Positions 25,514 to 34,388 of a DNA stretch of 64,000 bases are shown in pieces. The stretch is from assembly GCF_004340785.1 (NCBI RefSeq), contig NZ_SLXS01000003.1:343689-407688 (forward strand), in the 5' to 3' direction. A program made the position numbers and the translations under genes. The first letter of the stretch is position 1. Each line of letters starts with the position of its first letter. The notes under the pieces are model-generated. The model was not told the origin of the DNA, searched no databases, and saw nothing but the letters and a program-made list of their open reading frames with translations. The DNA is from Tumebacillus sp. BK434. Lineage in GTDB: Bacteria; Bacillota; Bacilli; Tumebacillales; Tumebacillaceae.

Positions 25514-26224
25514 ATGCCTAGATTTATCGTCGAAGATGATTTTTGGTCGTTATTCCCGCACGCAAAAATAGGCACCGTGATTTGCCAAGGGATTGATAAT
25601 TCAATACGGGACGTTGAGAGCTACGAGGATCTCCTGCAGAAGGCACATCAAGAAGCGCATAAGTTTCTCAAACTGGAGGAATTCAGTAGTAATCCAGTCG
25701 TATTCGTTTGGCGAGAAGCTTTTCAGAAATTCAAGACAAAAAAAGGAGCAAGGTGTTCCATAGAAGCTTTATTAAAAAGAGTCAAAAATGGCAGCCATAT
25801 TGGAACAATAAATCCGCTCGTTGACATCTATAATTCAATTTCATTGCGCTATGGGCTTCCGTGTGGTGGAGAAGATATCGACACTTTTGTAGGCGATCTT
25901 CGACTCACACAGGCAAATGGTGGCGAGTCGTTTCTTCCATTGGGGGATACTAGTAATTCTTCGCCATATGAAGGTGAAATTGTTTATAAAGACGATGCTG
26001 GTGCAATATGCAGATGTTGGAACTGGCGTGAAGCTCAAAGGACGATGCTAACAGAATATACGAAAAACGCATTCCTTTGTATTGAGTCAATAGATGAAAT
26101 GCGGAGCGATGAATTTCTTATGGCGCTTGAAGAATTGTCTGACTTAGTGTCACGCAATCTTGGTGGTACCGTGAAGATTGAAGTGTTAGATATAAATCAT
26201 AAGGAAATTACAATCTTTGGTTAG
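25514..26224 (+). CDS. B3/4 domain protein (PheRS beta-like)
   Basis: A 236-residue stand-alone protein with the B3/4 fold of the phenylalanyl-tRNA synthetase beta subunit, the module that edits mischarged tRNA. INPLVDIYNSISLRYGLPCG, then FLPLG and GEIVYKDDAGAICRCWNWRE are typical of this family. Stand-alone members are thought to act as trans-editing or tRNA-binding factors, but function is not proven. ATG 25514 follows GGAGA. It shares the AT-rich base use of the two upstream genes. Confidence 0.8.
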   Translation: MPRFIVEDDFWSLFPHAKIGTVICQGIDNSIRDVESYEDLLQKAHQEAHKFLKLEEFSSNPVVFVWREAFQKFKTKKGARCSIEALLKRVKNGSHIGTINPLVDIYNSISLRYGLPCGGEDIDTFVGDLRLTQANGGESFLPLGDTSNSSPYEGEIVYKDDAGAICRCWNWREAQRTMLTEYTKNAFLCIESIDEMRSDEFLMALEELSDLVSRNLGGTVKIEVLDINHKEITIFG

Positions 26225-26265
26225 GTCTCACTTCTGACGCATCATGTTCGTAGACGGAAGAAACA

Positions 26266-26295
26266 AGCCTCCATTGGGAACTCCCATTGGAGGCT
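26266..26295. terminator. Terminator between convergent genes
   Basis: A 14-bp stem with one mismatch (26266-26279 with 26282-26295). T runs are weak; it probably serves both the B3/4 gene and the molybdenum operon. Confidence 0.65.
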
Positions 26296-26299
26296 GTTC

Positions 26300-26989
26300 T
26301 CATTGACTCCCTGCTTCCCGACCCATTTCCAGATGCAGATGCAGATGCAAACGCAGCAAGCGCGAAAGATCATCCGGCGTGTCCACATCAAAAAAGCAGG
26401 CTGCATCGGCCACGTCCACCGTGCGCAGCGCCAGATGGGACGGCCGGCTGCGCAGCAGTTCGCGCGCGCCGGTATCCCCCTGCAATTTGAGGAGTTCCGG
26501 GAAGACAGCCGCTGCAAACAGCACGGGCGGCCGCACGATGCCTTGGAAACTTGCCGCGACGACCTTCGGTTTGCCCGGCTGTTCCGGCCAGCTCTCAAGC
26601 CAAGCGCTGTGCAGGCGGTCGATCAGCCCGACCGGAACGAGCGGCTGATCGGCCAGCAGCACCATCGCCCCTCGTGCCTCCACCGCCATTGCCGCCCGCA
26701 GCCCGCATCGCAGCGATTCCGCCTGCCCCTGATCCGCATCCGCACAGACCGCCTGCGTCCACTTCGCGCTCCAGGCTCCTTGCCGCAGCGCATCGTCCAC
26801 CCAGTTCAGGTCATCGTCTGCCCGGGTCACCACAAAAATGTGATCGAGCGTCGAGCGCAGCGCGGCTGCCAATGCGAAGCTGCCAAGGTGCCGCTCGCCG
26901 ACCGGCAGCGCGATCTTGTTCGTGTCACCGCCCATGCGGCGGCCGCTTCCCGCCGACAGATAGATCCCAACGACGCCGCCGCTCTTCAT
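26300..26989 (-). CDS. MocA/PucB-like molybdopterin nucleotidyltransferase
   Basis: A 229-residue NTP transferase. The N-terminal YLSAGSGRRMGGDTNKIALP is the nucleotide loop, and LLADQPLVP provides the metal-binding Asp. Family members attach CMP to Mo-molybdopterin to give the MCD cofactor used by xanthine dehydrogenase-family enzymes. The last gene of the operon, coupled by ATGA to the XdhC gene. A His-rich stretch (LRLHLHLHLEM) near the C-terminus is unusual. Confidence 0.85.
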   Translation of the reverse strand: MKSGGVVGIYLSAGSGRRMGGDTNKIALPVGERHLGSFALAAALRSTLDHIFVVTRADDDLNWVDDALRQGAWSAKWTQAVCADADQGQAESLRCGLRAAMAVEARGAMVLLADQPLVPVGLIDRLHSAWLESWPEQPGKPKVVAASFQGIVRPPVLFAAAVFPELLKLQGDTGARELLRSRPSHLALRTVDVADAACFFDVDTPDDLSRLLRLHLHLHLEMGREAGSQ

Positions 26990-28005
26990 TTTCGCCTCCG
27001 GGTCTGAATCAATTCGGCCAAGATGCTGACCGCGATCTCTTCCGGCCCCTCTGCGCCGATCGGCAAGCCGACCGGTGAGCGCACGTCCTCAGGGATTTCT
27101 TCCCCCTTCAACAGCCGTGACGTCCGATGTCGCGGGCCGAGCACTCCGAGGTAGCCCGGCTTGTTCTGCAGGAGCAGGTGCAGGGCCTCCTGATCGCGCC
27201 GAAAATTGTGCGTCATGATCACCACCGCGTCCTCGGCAGACCAAGTCAGCGCTGCCAGTACTTCAGACAATGGCCCGACGAACAGCCGATCCGCCTGTGG
27301 AAAATGCACCCGGCTGCAAGCGTCTGCCCGCCAGTCGGCCACCGTCACCGCGTACCCCGCCTCCGCCGCAAACGCAGCCAAGGGCCGCGCGTCCTCCCCC
27401 GCGCCGACCAGCAGCAGGCGCGGCTTGGGCAGCATCACTTGCAGATAGCACTCGCCCTCTGCCCCCTCCAGCCTGCACAGGCCGCTCTTGCGGCTCTGTC
27501 CGATCTGCCGCCACGCCTCCTCCGCGACCCTCTCGATCCCTGCTCCCCAGTTGCCAAAAGCGTCTCCCGTCCGGGTCAGATAACAGGTGCGCGCCACCGA
27601 CCCTTCCGCCGTCAGCTGTTTGACCAGCAGCACCGGCATTCCGCACTGCACCAGCGCCTGCATCTGCAGCCAATCGCGCCGCATCCGCTCATCGACCGGC
27701 TCGGCCAGCACATGAATCACCCCGTTGCAGCCTGCGCCCTGCCCCCAGGACAGATCGTCTTCCGAGCTCATGTCATAGACCAGCGTGCGCGCCTCGCCTT
27801 GTTCCCAGAGACGCGGGAATCGCGCTTCGAGGTCCGATTCCAGACATCCCGCGCTGATCACGCCGACGCCGCAGCAGCCCGGCAGCAGCAGCCGGCACGC
27901 TCCTTCTTTGCGGTATGCCGACCCTTCGACGCGGATCACCGTGGCCAACACGGCCTGTCGCGGCGCGCTTTGCAGCGCTGCTGCGATGAGATCCAGCTCC
28001 TTCAT
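26986..28005 (-). CDS. XdhC/CoxI/PucA-family maturation factor
   Basis: A 339-residue cytosolic chaperone that binds the molybdenum cofactor and inserts the sulfurated form into the hydroxylase. The N-terminal XdhC/CoxI domain (VLATVIRVEGSAYRKEGA, then GVISAGCLESDL) and the C-terminal Rossmann-like XdhC domain (LLLVGAGEDARPLAAFAAEA) are both present. I start at ATG 28005, behind GGAGGTGGGCG, not at the upstream ATG 28101 that would run into the iron-sulfur gene. It overlaps the upstream stop by four bases. Confidence 0.88.
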   Translation of the reverse strand: MKELDLIAAALQSAPRQAVLATVIRVEGSAYRKEGACRLLLPGCCGVGVISAGCLESDLEARFPRLWEQGEARTLVYDMSSEDDLSWGQGAGCNGVIHVLAEPVDERMRRDWLQMQALVQCGMPVLLVKQLTAEGSVARTCYLTRTGDAFGNWGAGIERVAEEAWRQIGQSRKSGLCRLEGAEGECYLQVMLPKPRLLLVGAGEDARPLAAFAAEAGYAVTVADWRADACSRVHFPQADRLFVGPLSEVLAALTWSAEDAVVIMTHNFRRDQEALHLLLQNKPGYLGVLGPRHRTSRLLKGEEIPEDVRSPVGLPIGAEGPEEIAVSILAELIQTRRRK

Positions 28006-28490
28006 CGCCCACCTCCCTGCTGCGCTTGAGCCAGCGCCGCTTTCATCGCCCCGCGGATCTCCTGATAGCTCGTGCAGCGGCAGATGTTCGATTGCAGCCA
28101 TTCCCGGATCACGTCTTCATCCGCGTCAGGGTGAATCTGGGCCAACGCATGGCACACGATCAGAAATCCCGGTGTGCAGAAGCCGCATTGAAAAGCAAAA
28201 TGATGGACGAAAGCCTGCTGGATCGGCGTGCCCTGCAGCCCTTCGATCGTCGTAACCGATTGCCCGACCGCTTCGATCGCCAGCATCATGCAGGATTTGA
28301 CCGGCCAGCCGTTGATCTGCACGGTGCAGGTGCCGCAGTCGCCATTTTCACAACCCGCCTTCGCCCCTGTCAGCTCCAGCTGTTCCCGCAGCGCCTGCAA
28401 GAGCGTGTCGGCCGAGCGGATGAACGCCCGGTGATGCTCGCCGTTGACCCGCAATTCCACTTCGCATTTGCCCGTCCCGTTGGAAATCAT
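28002..28490 (-). CDS. Molybdenum hydroxylase, 2Fe-2S subunit
   Basis: A 162-residue small subunit with two 2Fe-2S domains. The plant-ferredoxin-like N-terminal cluster uses CENGDCGTC and a later Cys (KSC); the C-terminal helical cluster uses CGFC and CRC. It relays electrons from the Mo site to FAD. ATG 28490 overlaps the stop of the FAD subunit by ATGA; the frame upstream is antisense-like and discarded. Confidence 0.92.
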   Translation of the reverse strand: MISNGTGKCEVELRVNGEHHRAFIRSADTLLQALREQLELTGAKAGCENGDCGTCTVQINGWPVKSCMMLAIEAVGQSVTTIEGLQGTPIQQAFVHHFAFQCGFCTPGFLIVCHALAQIHPDADEDVIREWLQSNICRCTSYQEIRGAMKAALAQAQQGGGR

Positions 28491-29326
28491 GCACTTCCTC
28501 CTTTCAAAGCGGCCCACGCGTCCTGCAAGGCGTTGTGCAGCACAAATGCCCGGTATTCGGCCGACCCGAGGATGTCGTCGAGGATCGGAGCCGGCCAGCG
28601 CCGGATCGCCTGTTCGATGCGCACGTCGAGCGGCAGGGAGGCGTTGTTGAGCACCGCTTCGATCTCCCGCGATCGAAACGGCTCCTCGCTGACGCCGCTG
28701 AACGCCACTCGGATCCACGGGCCGGTCTGCACGGCGGCGAGACGAACCAGCGGATAATCGATCTCTTCCAGCTTCGTCTTCTTGATCGTCACATACGGCA
28801 ACTCCACATCGCGGCGCGGGGTGAGCAGCCGCACGAGAATTTCGCCGGGCAGCAGGTTCAGCGTGCCGTTGAACAGCTGGAAGAGCGGAGCTTGGCGCGT
28901 GCCGGACGGTCCGGTCAGCACTGCGTGCGTGTCGGTGAGCAAGAGCGGCAGCACCGCTTCCCGGTACACGAAGCGCCCGCAGATGTTGCCGCCGACGGTG
29001 ATCTTGTTGCGGTTGCTGTGGTCGGCGATGTGTCGCACGGTGTCCCCGAGCAGCGGAAACGGACGCGCCTCAGCTAGCCGCGTCAAGGTGACGTTGGCCC
29101 CGATGACCAGCACCTCCCCGTAGAATTGACAGACGTTCAGTTCGGGAATCCCTTTCAGATCGATGACCGCGCCCGTGCGGAGCTGCCCGATCCGCGCCAG
29201 GGAGATGATCTCCGTGCCACCCGCATAATACATCGGCTGCTTGCCTGCCCCGGCCAGCTTTTGATACAGCTGAATCGCGTCTGCGATCGACTCCGGACGC
29301 CAATATTCAAAATCGAAGGAGATCAC
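28487..29326 (-). CDS. Molybdenum hydroxylase, FAD subunit
   Basis: A 279-residue middle subunit of the CoxM/XdhB/PucC type. FAD-binding segments are YYAGGTEII near residue 35 and GDTVRHIADHSNRNKITVGGNICG near residues 95-120. The usual TIGGN appears as TVGGN. GTG start at 29326 overlaps the stop of the large subunit (GTGA). Confidence 0.88.
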   Translation of the reverse strand: MISFDFEYWRPESIADAIQLYQKLAGAGKQPMYYAGGTEIISLARIGQLRTGAVIDLKGIPELNVCQFYGEVLVIGANVTLTRLAEARPFPLLGDTVRHIADHSNRNKITVGGNICGRFVYREAVLPLLLTDTHAVLTGPSGTRQAPLFQLFNGTLNLLPGEILVRLLTPRRDVELPYVTIKKTKLEEIDYPLVRLAAVQTGPWIRVAFSGVSEEPFRSREIEAVLNNASLPLDVRIEQAIRRWPAPILDDILGSAEYRAFVLHNALQDAWAALKGGSA

Positions 29327-31647
29327 GGCACCAGCCCCCTCGTCTGACGCCAGATCCGTTCAGGCGTCAGCGGCAAGCGGTTCAGCTCCGTGCCGGCGGC
29401 GACCGAGAGCGCGTTTGCAAGCGCCGGGGCCATGCCGATCGTGCCATACTCCCCGAGCGCGCGCGCTCCGTACGGTCCGTCCAGATAGGGCGTCTCCACA
29501 AAATCGACCAGGTAGCGGGGCGTCTCGCCGAAGCGAATGATTTTGAAGTTGCGCAGCTGCGGATTCAGCACATGGCCCGCTTCGTCAAAATAAAACGTCT
29601 CCCGGCTCGCCCAGCTCAAGCCCATGTTCATCCCGCCCATGATCTGCCCCGTCGCCGTGCCCCAGTTGATCACTTTGCCTGCATCAAAAACAGAAGCTGC
29701 CCGCAGCAGCCTGTAGGTGCAGTCGCGCATGTGAAACTCCACTTCGACCGCTTGGGCGCCGACCGTCCATTGCGGGCCGGGGACGCCTTTTCCCGTCTCC
29801 GGGTCGAGGTGGGTCAGCAGCTCTGAAACATAGCGGCCGCGCCCGATGACCGGGCCGCCGATGCTGCTTCCGCTGGGAAACATATAGGCCTGGGCCACAT
29901 CTTTGACGTACAGAAAAACCGCCGGATCGTCGCGCACAAACACCCGCTCCCAAGCGACTTCCAATTCGTCCGGCCGCCGCTGCAAGGGGATCGACGCGGT
30001 CTGCTTCAATTGGGCGATCGCATCGTCCGCCGCAGCGAGGATGGCGCGGCCGACCATCATCGTGCTGGTGCTCCCGACCGTTTTCCAATGCTCCGGCGAG
30101 ACGGCCGTATCGACATCCATCTTGATGTGGATGCGATGCATCTCCATCTGCAAGCGTTGCGCCAGGATCTGGGTGAGAACGGTGCGATTGCCTTGACCCA
30201 GTTCCACCGACCCGACGCTGAGGTTGGCCGTGCCGTCGTGGTTGAACGTCACAATCGCCCCGGACCCGGACGTCAGCGGCGCACTGGACGTCTTCCAGAC
30301 ACAGGCCATGCCTTTGGCGAGCACACGGTGTTCATCCAGCCGCCGCACTTGCCCTTCCTCCCACCCGATCAGCCGCTGCAACTTGTCAAGACACGCCGGC
30401 AGATCGCCGAGGTTGCTGCTGTTCAGCGGCGCTTGCGTCGGCGTCGTATCGCCCGGCTGGATCGCATTCCGGCGCCGCAGTTCCAGCGGATCGATCCCCA
30501 GCCGCCTCGCCAGCAAGTCGACGGTGCGCTCCATGCAGAAATGCGCTTCCGGATGGCCAAAGCCCCGAAACGACGTGGCATACGGATGATTGGTGTAGAC
30601 GCAGAGGGCATCGCACCACACATGGTCGATGCGATAGGGTCCCGTGCAGTTGATCGCGCCCGCGATGGTAACAAAAGCACCTTGATCGGTGTAACCACCG
30701 GTGTCATAGAGCAGGGTATACTCGGCGGCCGTCAGTTTGCCGTCGCGGGTCGCCCCCAGCTTGACCCGCGCTTCCAGCCCGATGTGGCTGGCCGATGAGA
30801 TCAGGTCCTGCTCGCGGGAGTTGGCGAGTTTGACCGGCCGGCCGCCGCATGCCCGGGAAGCGTGGTAGGCGATGTACTCCAACTGGATCGCCCCCTTCCC
30901 GCCGAACCCGCCGCCGACAAATGGCGCATGCACCACGATGTCCGACTCGTCGATCTGAAAAAAGCGATTGAATTGCTGTTTGATCGTGAACGGATTTTGC
31001 GTGGAGGCGTGAATGACCACCGTTCCGCCCGGCGGGGCCTCCACGATCACACAGCGCGGCTCCATCGCGCCATGATCGGCCGTGTGAAACGAGTAGCTGC
31101 CTTCGACGATCACTTCGCTCTCCGCCCACCCTGCCGCCATGTCGCCTTTGCGAATCTTGACGTGATTGCCGATGTTGGTGCGCGGAATCGGATGCACCGA
31201 CTCCACATGCTCATACTCGTGCAGACGCTCATGGAGCAGCGGCGCATTCGGACGCAGCGCCTCGCTCGGGGAGTTGACGACCGGCAGCAGCTCATAGCTC
31301 ACCCGCACCAGTTCGGCCGCCCGCTTGGCCAGCGCTTTCGTTTCGGCGACGGCCACCGCGACCGGCTCCCCGTGATAGCGGACTTTCTCAACGGCGAGAT
31401 ACGGGCGGTCGGAGAGGGCCTCCCCGAGCGGTTGCGGATACATATCCCCCGTCAGAATCGCCCGCACACCGTCGAGGGCGGCCGCATCCGTTGTGTCGAT
31501 CCCAACGATCCGCGCATGGGCATGCGGACTGGTCAACAGCCAGGCATGCAGCAGTTTCGGCCTTCGCAAATCATCTGTGTATTTCGCAGCTCCTGTCACT
31601 TTGGCAAGAGATTCTTTACGGGGGATGCTCTTCCCGACGATCTCCAT
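29323..31647 (-). CDS. Molybdenum hydroxylase, Mo-binding large subunit (xanthine dehydrogenase family)
   Basis: A 774-residue catalytic subunit. I start at ATG 31647 behind AAGGAGGGAG; this gives the standard N-terminus VGKSIPRKESLAKVTGAAKY. Cofactor motifs: GGGFGGKG, the phrase YATSFRGFGHPE, and ALGEYGTIG containing the expected base-catalyst Glu. The CO dehydrogenase signature AYRCSFR is absent, so aerobic CO oxidation is unlikely. Purine hydroxylation is the most likely role given the pucA/pucB-like partners, but substrate residues cannot be judged from sequence alone. First catalytic gene of a five-gene operon, all with 4-base overlaps. Confidence 0.85.
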   Translation of the reverse strand: MEIVGKSIPRKESLAKVTGAAKYTDDLRRPKLLHAWLLTSPHAHARIVGIDTTDAAALDGVRAILTGDMYPQPLGEALSDRPYLAVEKVRYHGEPVAVAVAETKALAKRAAELVRVSYELLPVVNSPSEALRPNAPLLHERLHEYEHVESVHPIPRTNIGNHVKIRKGDMAAGWAESEVIVEGSYSFHTADHGAMEPRCVIVEAPPGGTVVIHASTQNPFTIKQQFNRFFQIDESDIVVHAPFVGGGFGGKGAIQLEYIAYHASRACGGRPVKLANSREQDLISSASHIGLEARVKLGATRDGKLTAAEYTLLYDTGGYTDQGAFVTIAGAINCTGPYRIDHVWCDALCVYTNHPYATSFRGFGHPEAHFCMERTVDLLARRLGIDPLELRRRNAIQPGDTTPTQAPLNSSNLGDLPACLDKLQRLIGWEEGQVRRLDEHRVLAKGMACVWKTSSAPLTSGSGAIVTFNHDGTANLSVGSVELGQGNRTVLTQILAQRLQMEMHRIHIKMDVDTAVSPEHWKTVGSTSTMMVGRAILAAADDAIAQLKQTASIPLQRRPDELEVAWERVFVRDDPAVFLYVKDVAQAYMFPSGSSIGGPVIGRGRYVSELLTHLDPETGKGVPGPQWTVGAQAVEVEFHMRDCTYRLLRAASVFDAGKVINWGTATGQIMGGMNMGLSWASRETFYFDEAGHVLNPQLRNFKIIRFGETPRYLVDFVETPYLDGPYGARALGEYGTIGMAPALANALSVAAGTELNRLPLTPERIWRQTRGLVP

Positions 31648-31748
31648 CCTCCAGCAGCTCCCTCCTTGATTTCCTGATACCTCCATTCGTAGTTGGTTAT
31701 ATGTAAGCACCGCATTGTCCCATGCGTGTGCTCCAAACGGCCGACCGG

Positions 31749-31883
31749 TCAAGCTTGTTCTTGTTGCGCTTCCGGAGCTGGCTCCTGCCGTGTGAAAAAG
31801 AACAAGAATGTCGCCAAAAACGCGGCCGACACAAAGATCGTCCCTTTTTTCGGCACGATCGGCGGTACTTTGTTCAATGCCAT
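31749..31883 (-). CDS. 44-residue single-helix membrane protein
   Basis: A short frame with GAGGAGTG before ATG 31883. A charged N-terminal stretch (PPIVPKKG) leads to a helix TIFVSAAFLATFLFFF and then a Glu/Gln/Ala/Pro-rich tail ending in QEQA. It is not recognised. It lies 101 bases upstream of the Mo-hydroxylase operon and 41 bases downstream of the repeat protein, on the same strand. Confidence 0.6.
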   Translation of the reverse strand: MALNKVPPIVPKKGTIFVSAAFLATFLFFFTRQEPAPEAQQEQA

Positions 31884-31924
31884 CGCTGATCACTCCTCTC
31901 AATGCTGTTGCATCCGCGAATCGC

Positions 31925-32347
31925 TCAGCTGTTTTGCAGTGAGCGCAGCGCATGCCTTTTCAAATCATTGACAAACTGCCTGGTCTGCGGAACATAGGCC
32001 ACCCGCTTCGACTCCCCAAAAAGCGGCCCGCTCAGCACGATCGTGTAGCCCCCTTGCGTCAGCAGCGTTCCCGTCACATTGATCTGATCGAGGATCAACA
32101 ACAGGGCAGCCGCTACCGAAATCAAGTCGAGTCCTGTATTTGAAGCCGGCACCTCCGGCACTCCCTGCGCCCTCAAACCGCCGGTGATCGGACCGGCAAA
32201 CGACAGCGAGAAACCTCCCCCTTTAAAAAAGAAGACACCGCTGATGTTGATCTGACCGGACAGCAACAGCACGACGGTGATCACGTCGATCGAGCGGTAG
32301 ATCAGCTGCACGTTGCGAGTGCGGATGCCGGTGCCTCTTTTTCTCAT
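31925..32347 (-). CDS. Two-repeat hydrophobic protein of unknown function
   Basis: A 140-residue protein starting at ATG 32347 behind AGAGGTG. It contains two copies of a unit of about 45 residues: IDVITVVLLLSGQINISGVF, ending SFAGPITGG, and LDLISVAAALLLILDQINVT, ending VLSGPLFGE. Each unit is a hydrophobic helix followed by a QIN-hydrophobic-G strand, a GG turn and a GP loop. The N-terminus is basic (MRKRGTGIRTRN). No known family comes to mind. Confidence 0.6.
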   Translation of the reverse strand: MRKRGTGIRTRNVQLIYRSIDVITVVLLLSGQINISGVFFFKGGGFSLSFAGPITGGLRAQGVPEVPASNTGLDLISVAAALLLILDQINVTGTLLTQGGYTIVLSGPLFGESKRVAYVPQTRQFVNDLKRHALRSLQNS

Positions 32348-32412
32348 GCGTTTCACCTCTCTTCTTCTAGAATATTCAAGTTGCCAGAATTGGTTTGTGT
32401 TCCCGCCTGATC

Positions 32413-32445
32413 GAAAAAAGCCGCGCTTGGCCAGCGCGGCTTTTT
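32413..32445. terminator. Bidirectional terminator
   Basis: A perfect 14-bp stem (32413-32426 with 32432-32445) including the A and T runs; serves the peptidase gene on the minus strand. Confidence 0.85.
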
Positions 32446-32458
32446 TTGACATAATAAT

Positions 32459-34261
32459 CTACTTCGTCAACTCCAAAAACTCTTCCAAATCGCCCGTCAT
32501 GATCGCCACCGCATCCAGCCAGAACGCTTGCTGCGTCAGATCGACGCCGAGATGCTTGTGAGCGAGCTCTTCGACCGACATGCGGCCGGTATCGCGGAGC
32601 AGGGCGATGTACTTCGCCTCGAACGCGGCCCCTTCCCGCTGCGCCATCGCGTAGATGCCGGCGGAGAACAGGGAGCCAAACGCATAGGGATAGTTGTAAA
32701 ACGGCGTGACCGTGTCGTAATAATGCCCGTGCCAGATCCACATCCACGGCGAACATTCATCCATCGCGCCGTGATACGCGGTCTGCTGCGCCTGCAGCAT
32801 CAGCTCGGCCATGCGCTCCGCGCTGACCAGCCCGTGCGCCCGCTCCGCATAGAGGCTGCGGTCGAACAGGTACGCCTGATAGGTGAACATGCAGTAGAGC
32901 ACCGCATTGTCGAGCTTGCTTGCGAGCAGCGCGATCCGCTCCTCGCGGTCTTCCACCTTTTGCAGCAGAGCGTCCATCACCAGCCGCTCCGCAAACGTCG
33001 ACGCCGTCTCGGCCGTGCTCTTCGAATAGAGCTGGGCGAAGCGCGGCAAGTCCTTCAGCATCGAATAATGGAACGCGTGGCCGAGCTCATGGGCGATCAG
33101 GGTCGACACCGATGACAGGTTGCCGCTGAACGTACCGAGGATCCGCGACTCCCCCGTCACCGGGAACGAGGCGCAGAAGCCGACCGGCGCTTTTTGCGGC
33201 GACTTCTGGCAGTCCATCCAGCCTTCTTCAAAGGCGCGGCGCGCCAAGTCCTGCATTTGGCCGGACACGGTGCCAAACTGCTCCAGAATGATCTCCGCAC
33301 ACTCTTCCCACGTCACCTGCTTCGAGCTTTTCGCTACCGCCGGCGCATAGATGTCGACAAAATGCAGCTCGTCCACGCCCTGCAGCCGTTTTCTGCGCTC
33401 CAGATAGCGGGCCACGCGAGGCAGTCCCTGCTCCACCGCGCTCCACATCGAGTTCAGCGTCGCTTCGCTCATCCCGTTTTGCAGCAGCGATTCTTGCAGC
33501 GGCGACTCCCAGCCCCGCGCTTTGTACGTCTGCAGCCGGAAGCCGATGATCGAGTTCAAGGCGGCCGCACACAGCTCGGCCTCGCCTTTCAGCGCTTCCA
33601 CCGCCTGCTGATAAGCGGAGCGGCGAATGTCAGCATCCGGTTTTTGATACAGGCCGTAGATCGTCGACATGGAGTGCTCCTCCACCTTGCCGTCCAGCTC
33701 GATGTTCATCCGCACCCGGCCGATCACCTTTTCAAAAAAGCGCTCCCACGCCTCGTAACCATCTACCGCCAGCGCGCTGATCAGCGTCTCCTGCTCCGTC
33801 GGCAGCATCACTTGCACCTTGCGTCTGCGCTCCTGCAGAGCGAACTCCACTTCACGCACGCCTTCCTGCGCCACCAAGCGCTCCCACATTGTATCGCCGG
33901 TCTGTGCCAGCAGCGCGTCAAAGCGGATCATCGCCGCCTTCAGCCGCGCCCCGAGCGCCGCGACGCGTCCGGCGACCAGCGGGGCGCCTTCGTCCGACGT
34001 GTCCCAGGACGAGATGCAGATGCTGAACTCCGACACCTCTTCCAGACGGCCGTTCAGATCGCCGGCCTGCCCGATCAGCTCCGCCCAAGCGCGAAGCTCC
34101 GCTTCCGACTGCGGCGCCTGCGCCGCGCCGACTTTTGCTTCGAACTGCTGAATGTCCGCATCCAATTGCGCAAAGAACGCCGCCAGTTCCTCGGAGCGGC
34201 TGCCCCCTTGAAAGATCACGTCCAGATTCCACGTTTTCGGTAAGCTCTTTTGTGTCGTCAT
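32459..34261 (-). CDS. pepF: Oligoendopeptidase, M3 family (PepF type)
   Basis: A 600-residue cytosolic zinc metallopeptidase that cleaves short peptides. The zinc site HELGH is in LIAHELGHAFHYSM, with the downstream Glu in STAETASTFAE. Length and helical make-up match the PepF/M3B group. ATG 34261 is chosen because AAAAGGAGACGGGAC precedes it; the ATG at 34312 has no ribosome site. Confidence 0.92.
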   Translation of the reverse strand: MTTQKSLPKTWNLDVIFQGGSRSEELAAFFAQLDADIQQFEAKVGAAQAPQSEAELRAWAELIGQAGDLNGRLEEVSEFSICISSWDTSDEGAPLVAGRVAALGARLKAAMIRFDALLAQTGDTMWERLVAQEGVREVEFALQERRRKVQVMLPTEQETLISALAVDGYEAWERFFEKVIGRVRMNIELDGKVEEHSMSTIYGLYQKPDADIRRSAYQQAVEALKGEAELCAAALNSIIGFRLQTYKARGWESPLQESLLQNGMSEATLNSMWSAVEQGLPRVARYLERRKRLQGVDELHFVDIYAPAVAKSSKQVTWEECAEIILEQFGTVSGQMQDLARRAFEEGWMDCQKSPQKAPVGFCASFPVTGESRILGTFSGNLSSVSTLIAHELGHAFHYSMLKDLPRFAQLYSKSTAETASTFAERLVMDALLQKVEDREERIALLASKLDNAVLYCMFTYQAYLFDRSLYAERAHGLVSAERMAELMLQAQQTAYHGAMDECSPWMWIWHGHYYDTVTPFYNYPYAFGSLFSAGIYAMAQREGAAFEAKYIALLRDTGRMSVEELAHKHLGVDLTQQAFWLDAVAIMTGDLEEFLELTK

Positions 34262-34388
34262 GTCCCGTCTCCTTTTCTGGCTTGACTTGTCTCTTTTTCC
34301 AATAGTACACAATTTTCTTGCAATCGAAAAGACACCCCGCTGGGCATCTGCTCATATGTTGTCTTGAAACGGAAGGAGGAGACAAGAC

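Noticed and set aside
29323-31647. Aerobic CO dehydrogenase
   Set aside because: The CoxL signature AYRCSFR is missing, and the accessory genes fit a xanthine dehydrogenase-type operon.
29323-31953. Reading the large Mo subunit as 876 residues from 31953
   Set aside because: The extra N-terminus runs antisense-like through a separate 44-residue gene and lacks a ribosome site; the family N-terminus begins at 31647.
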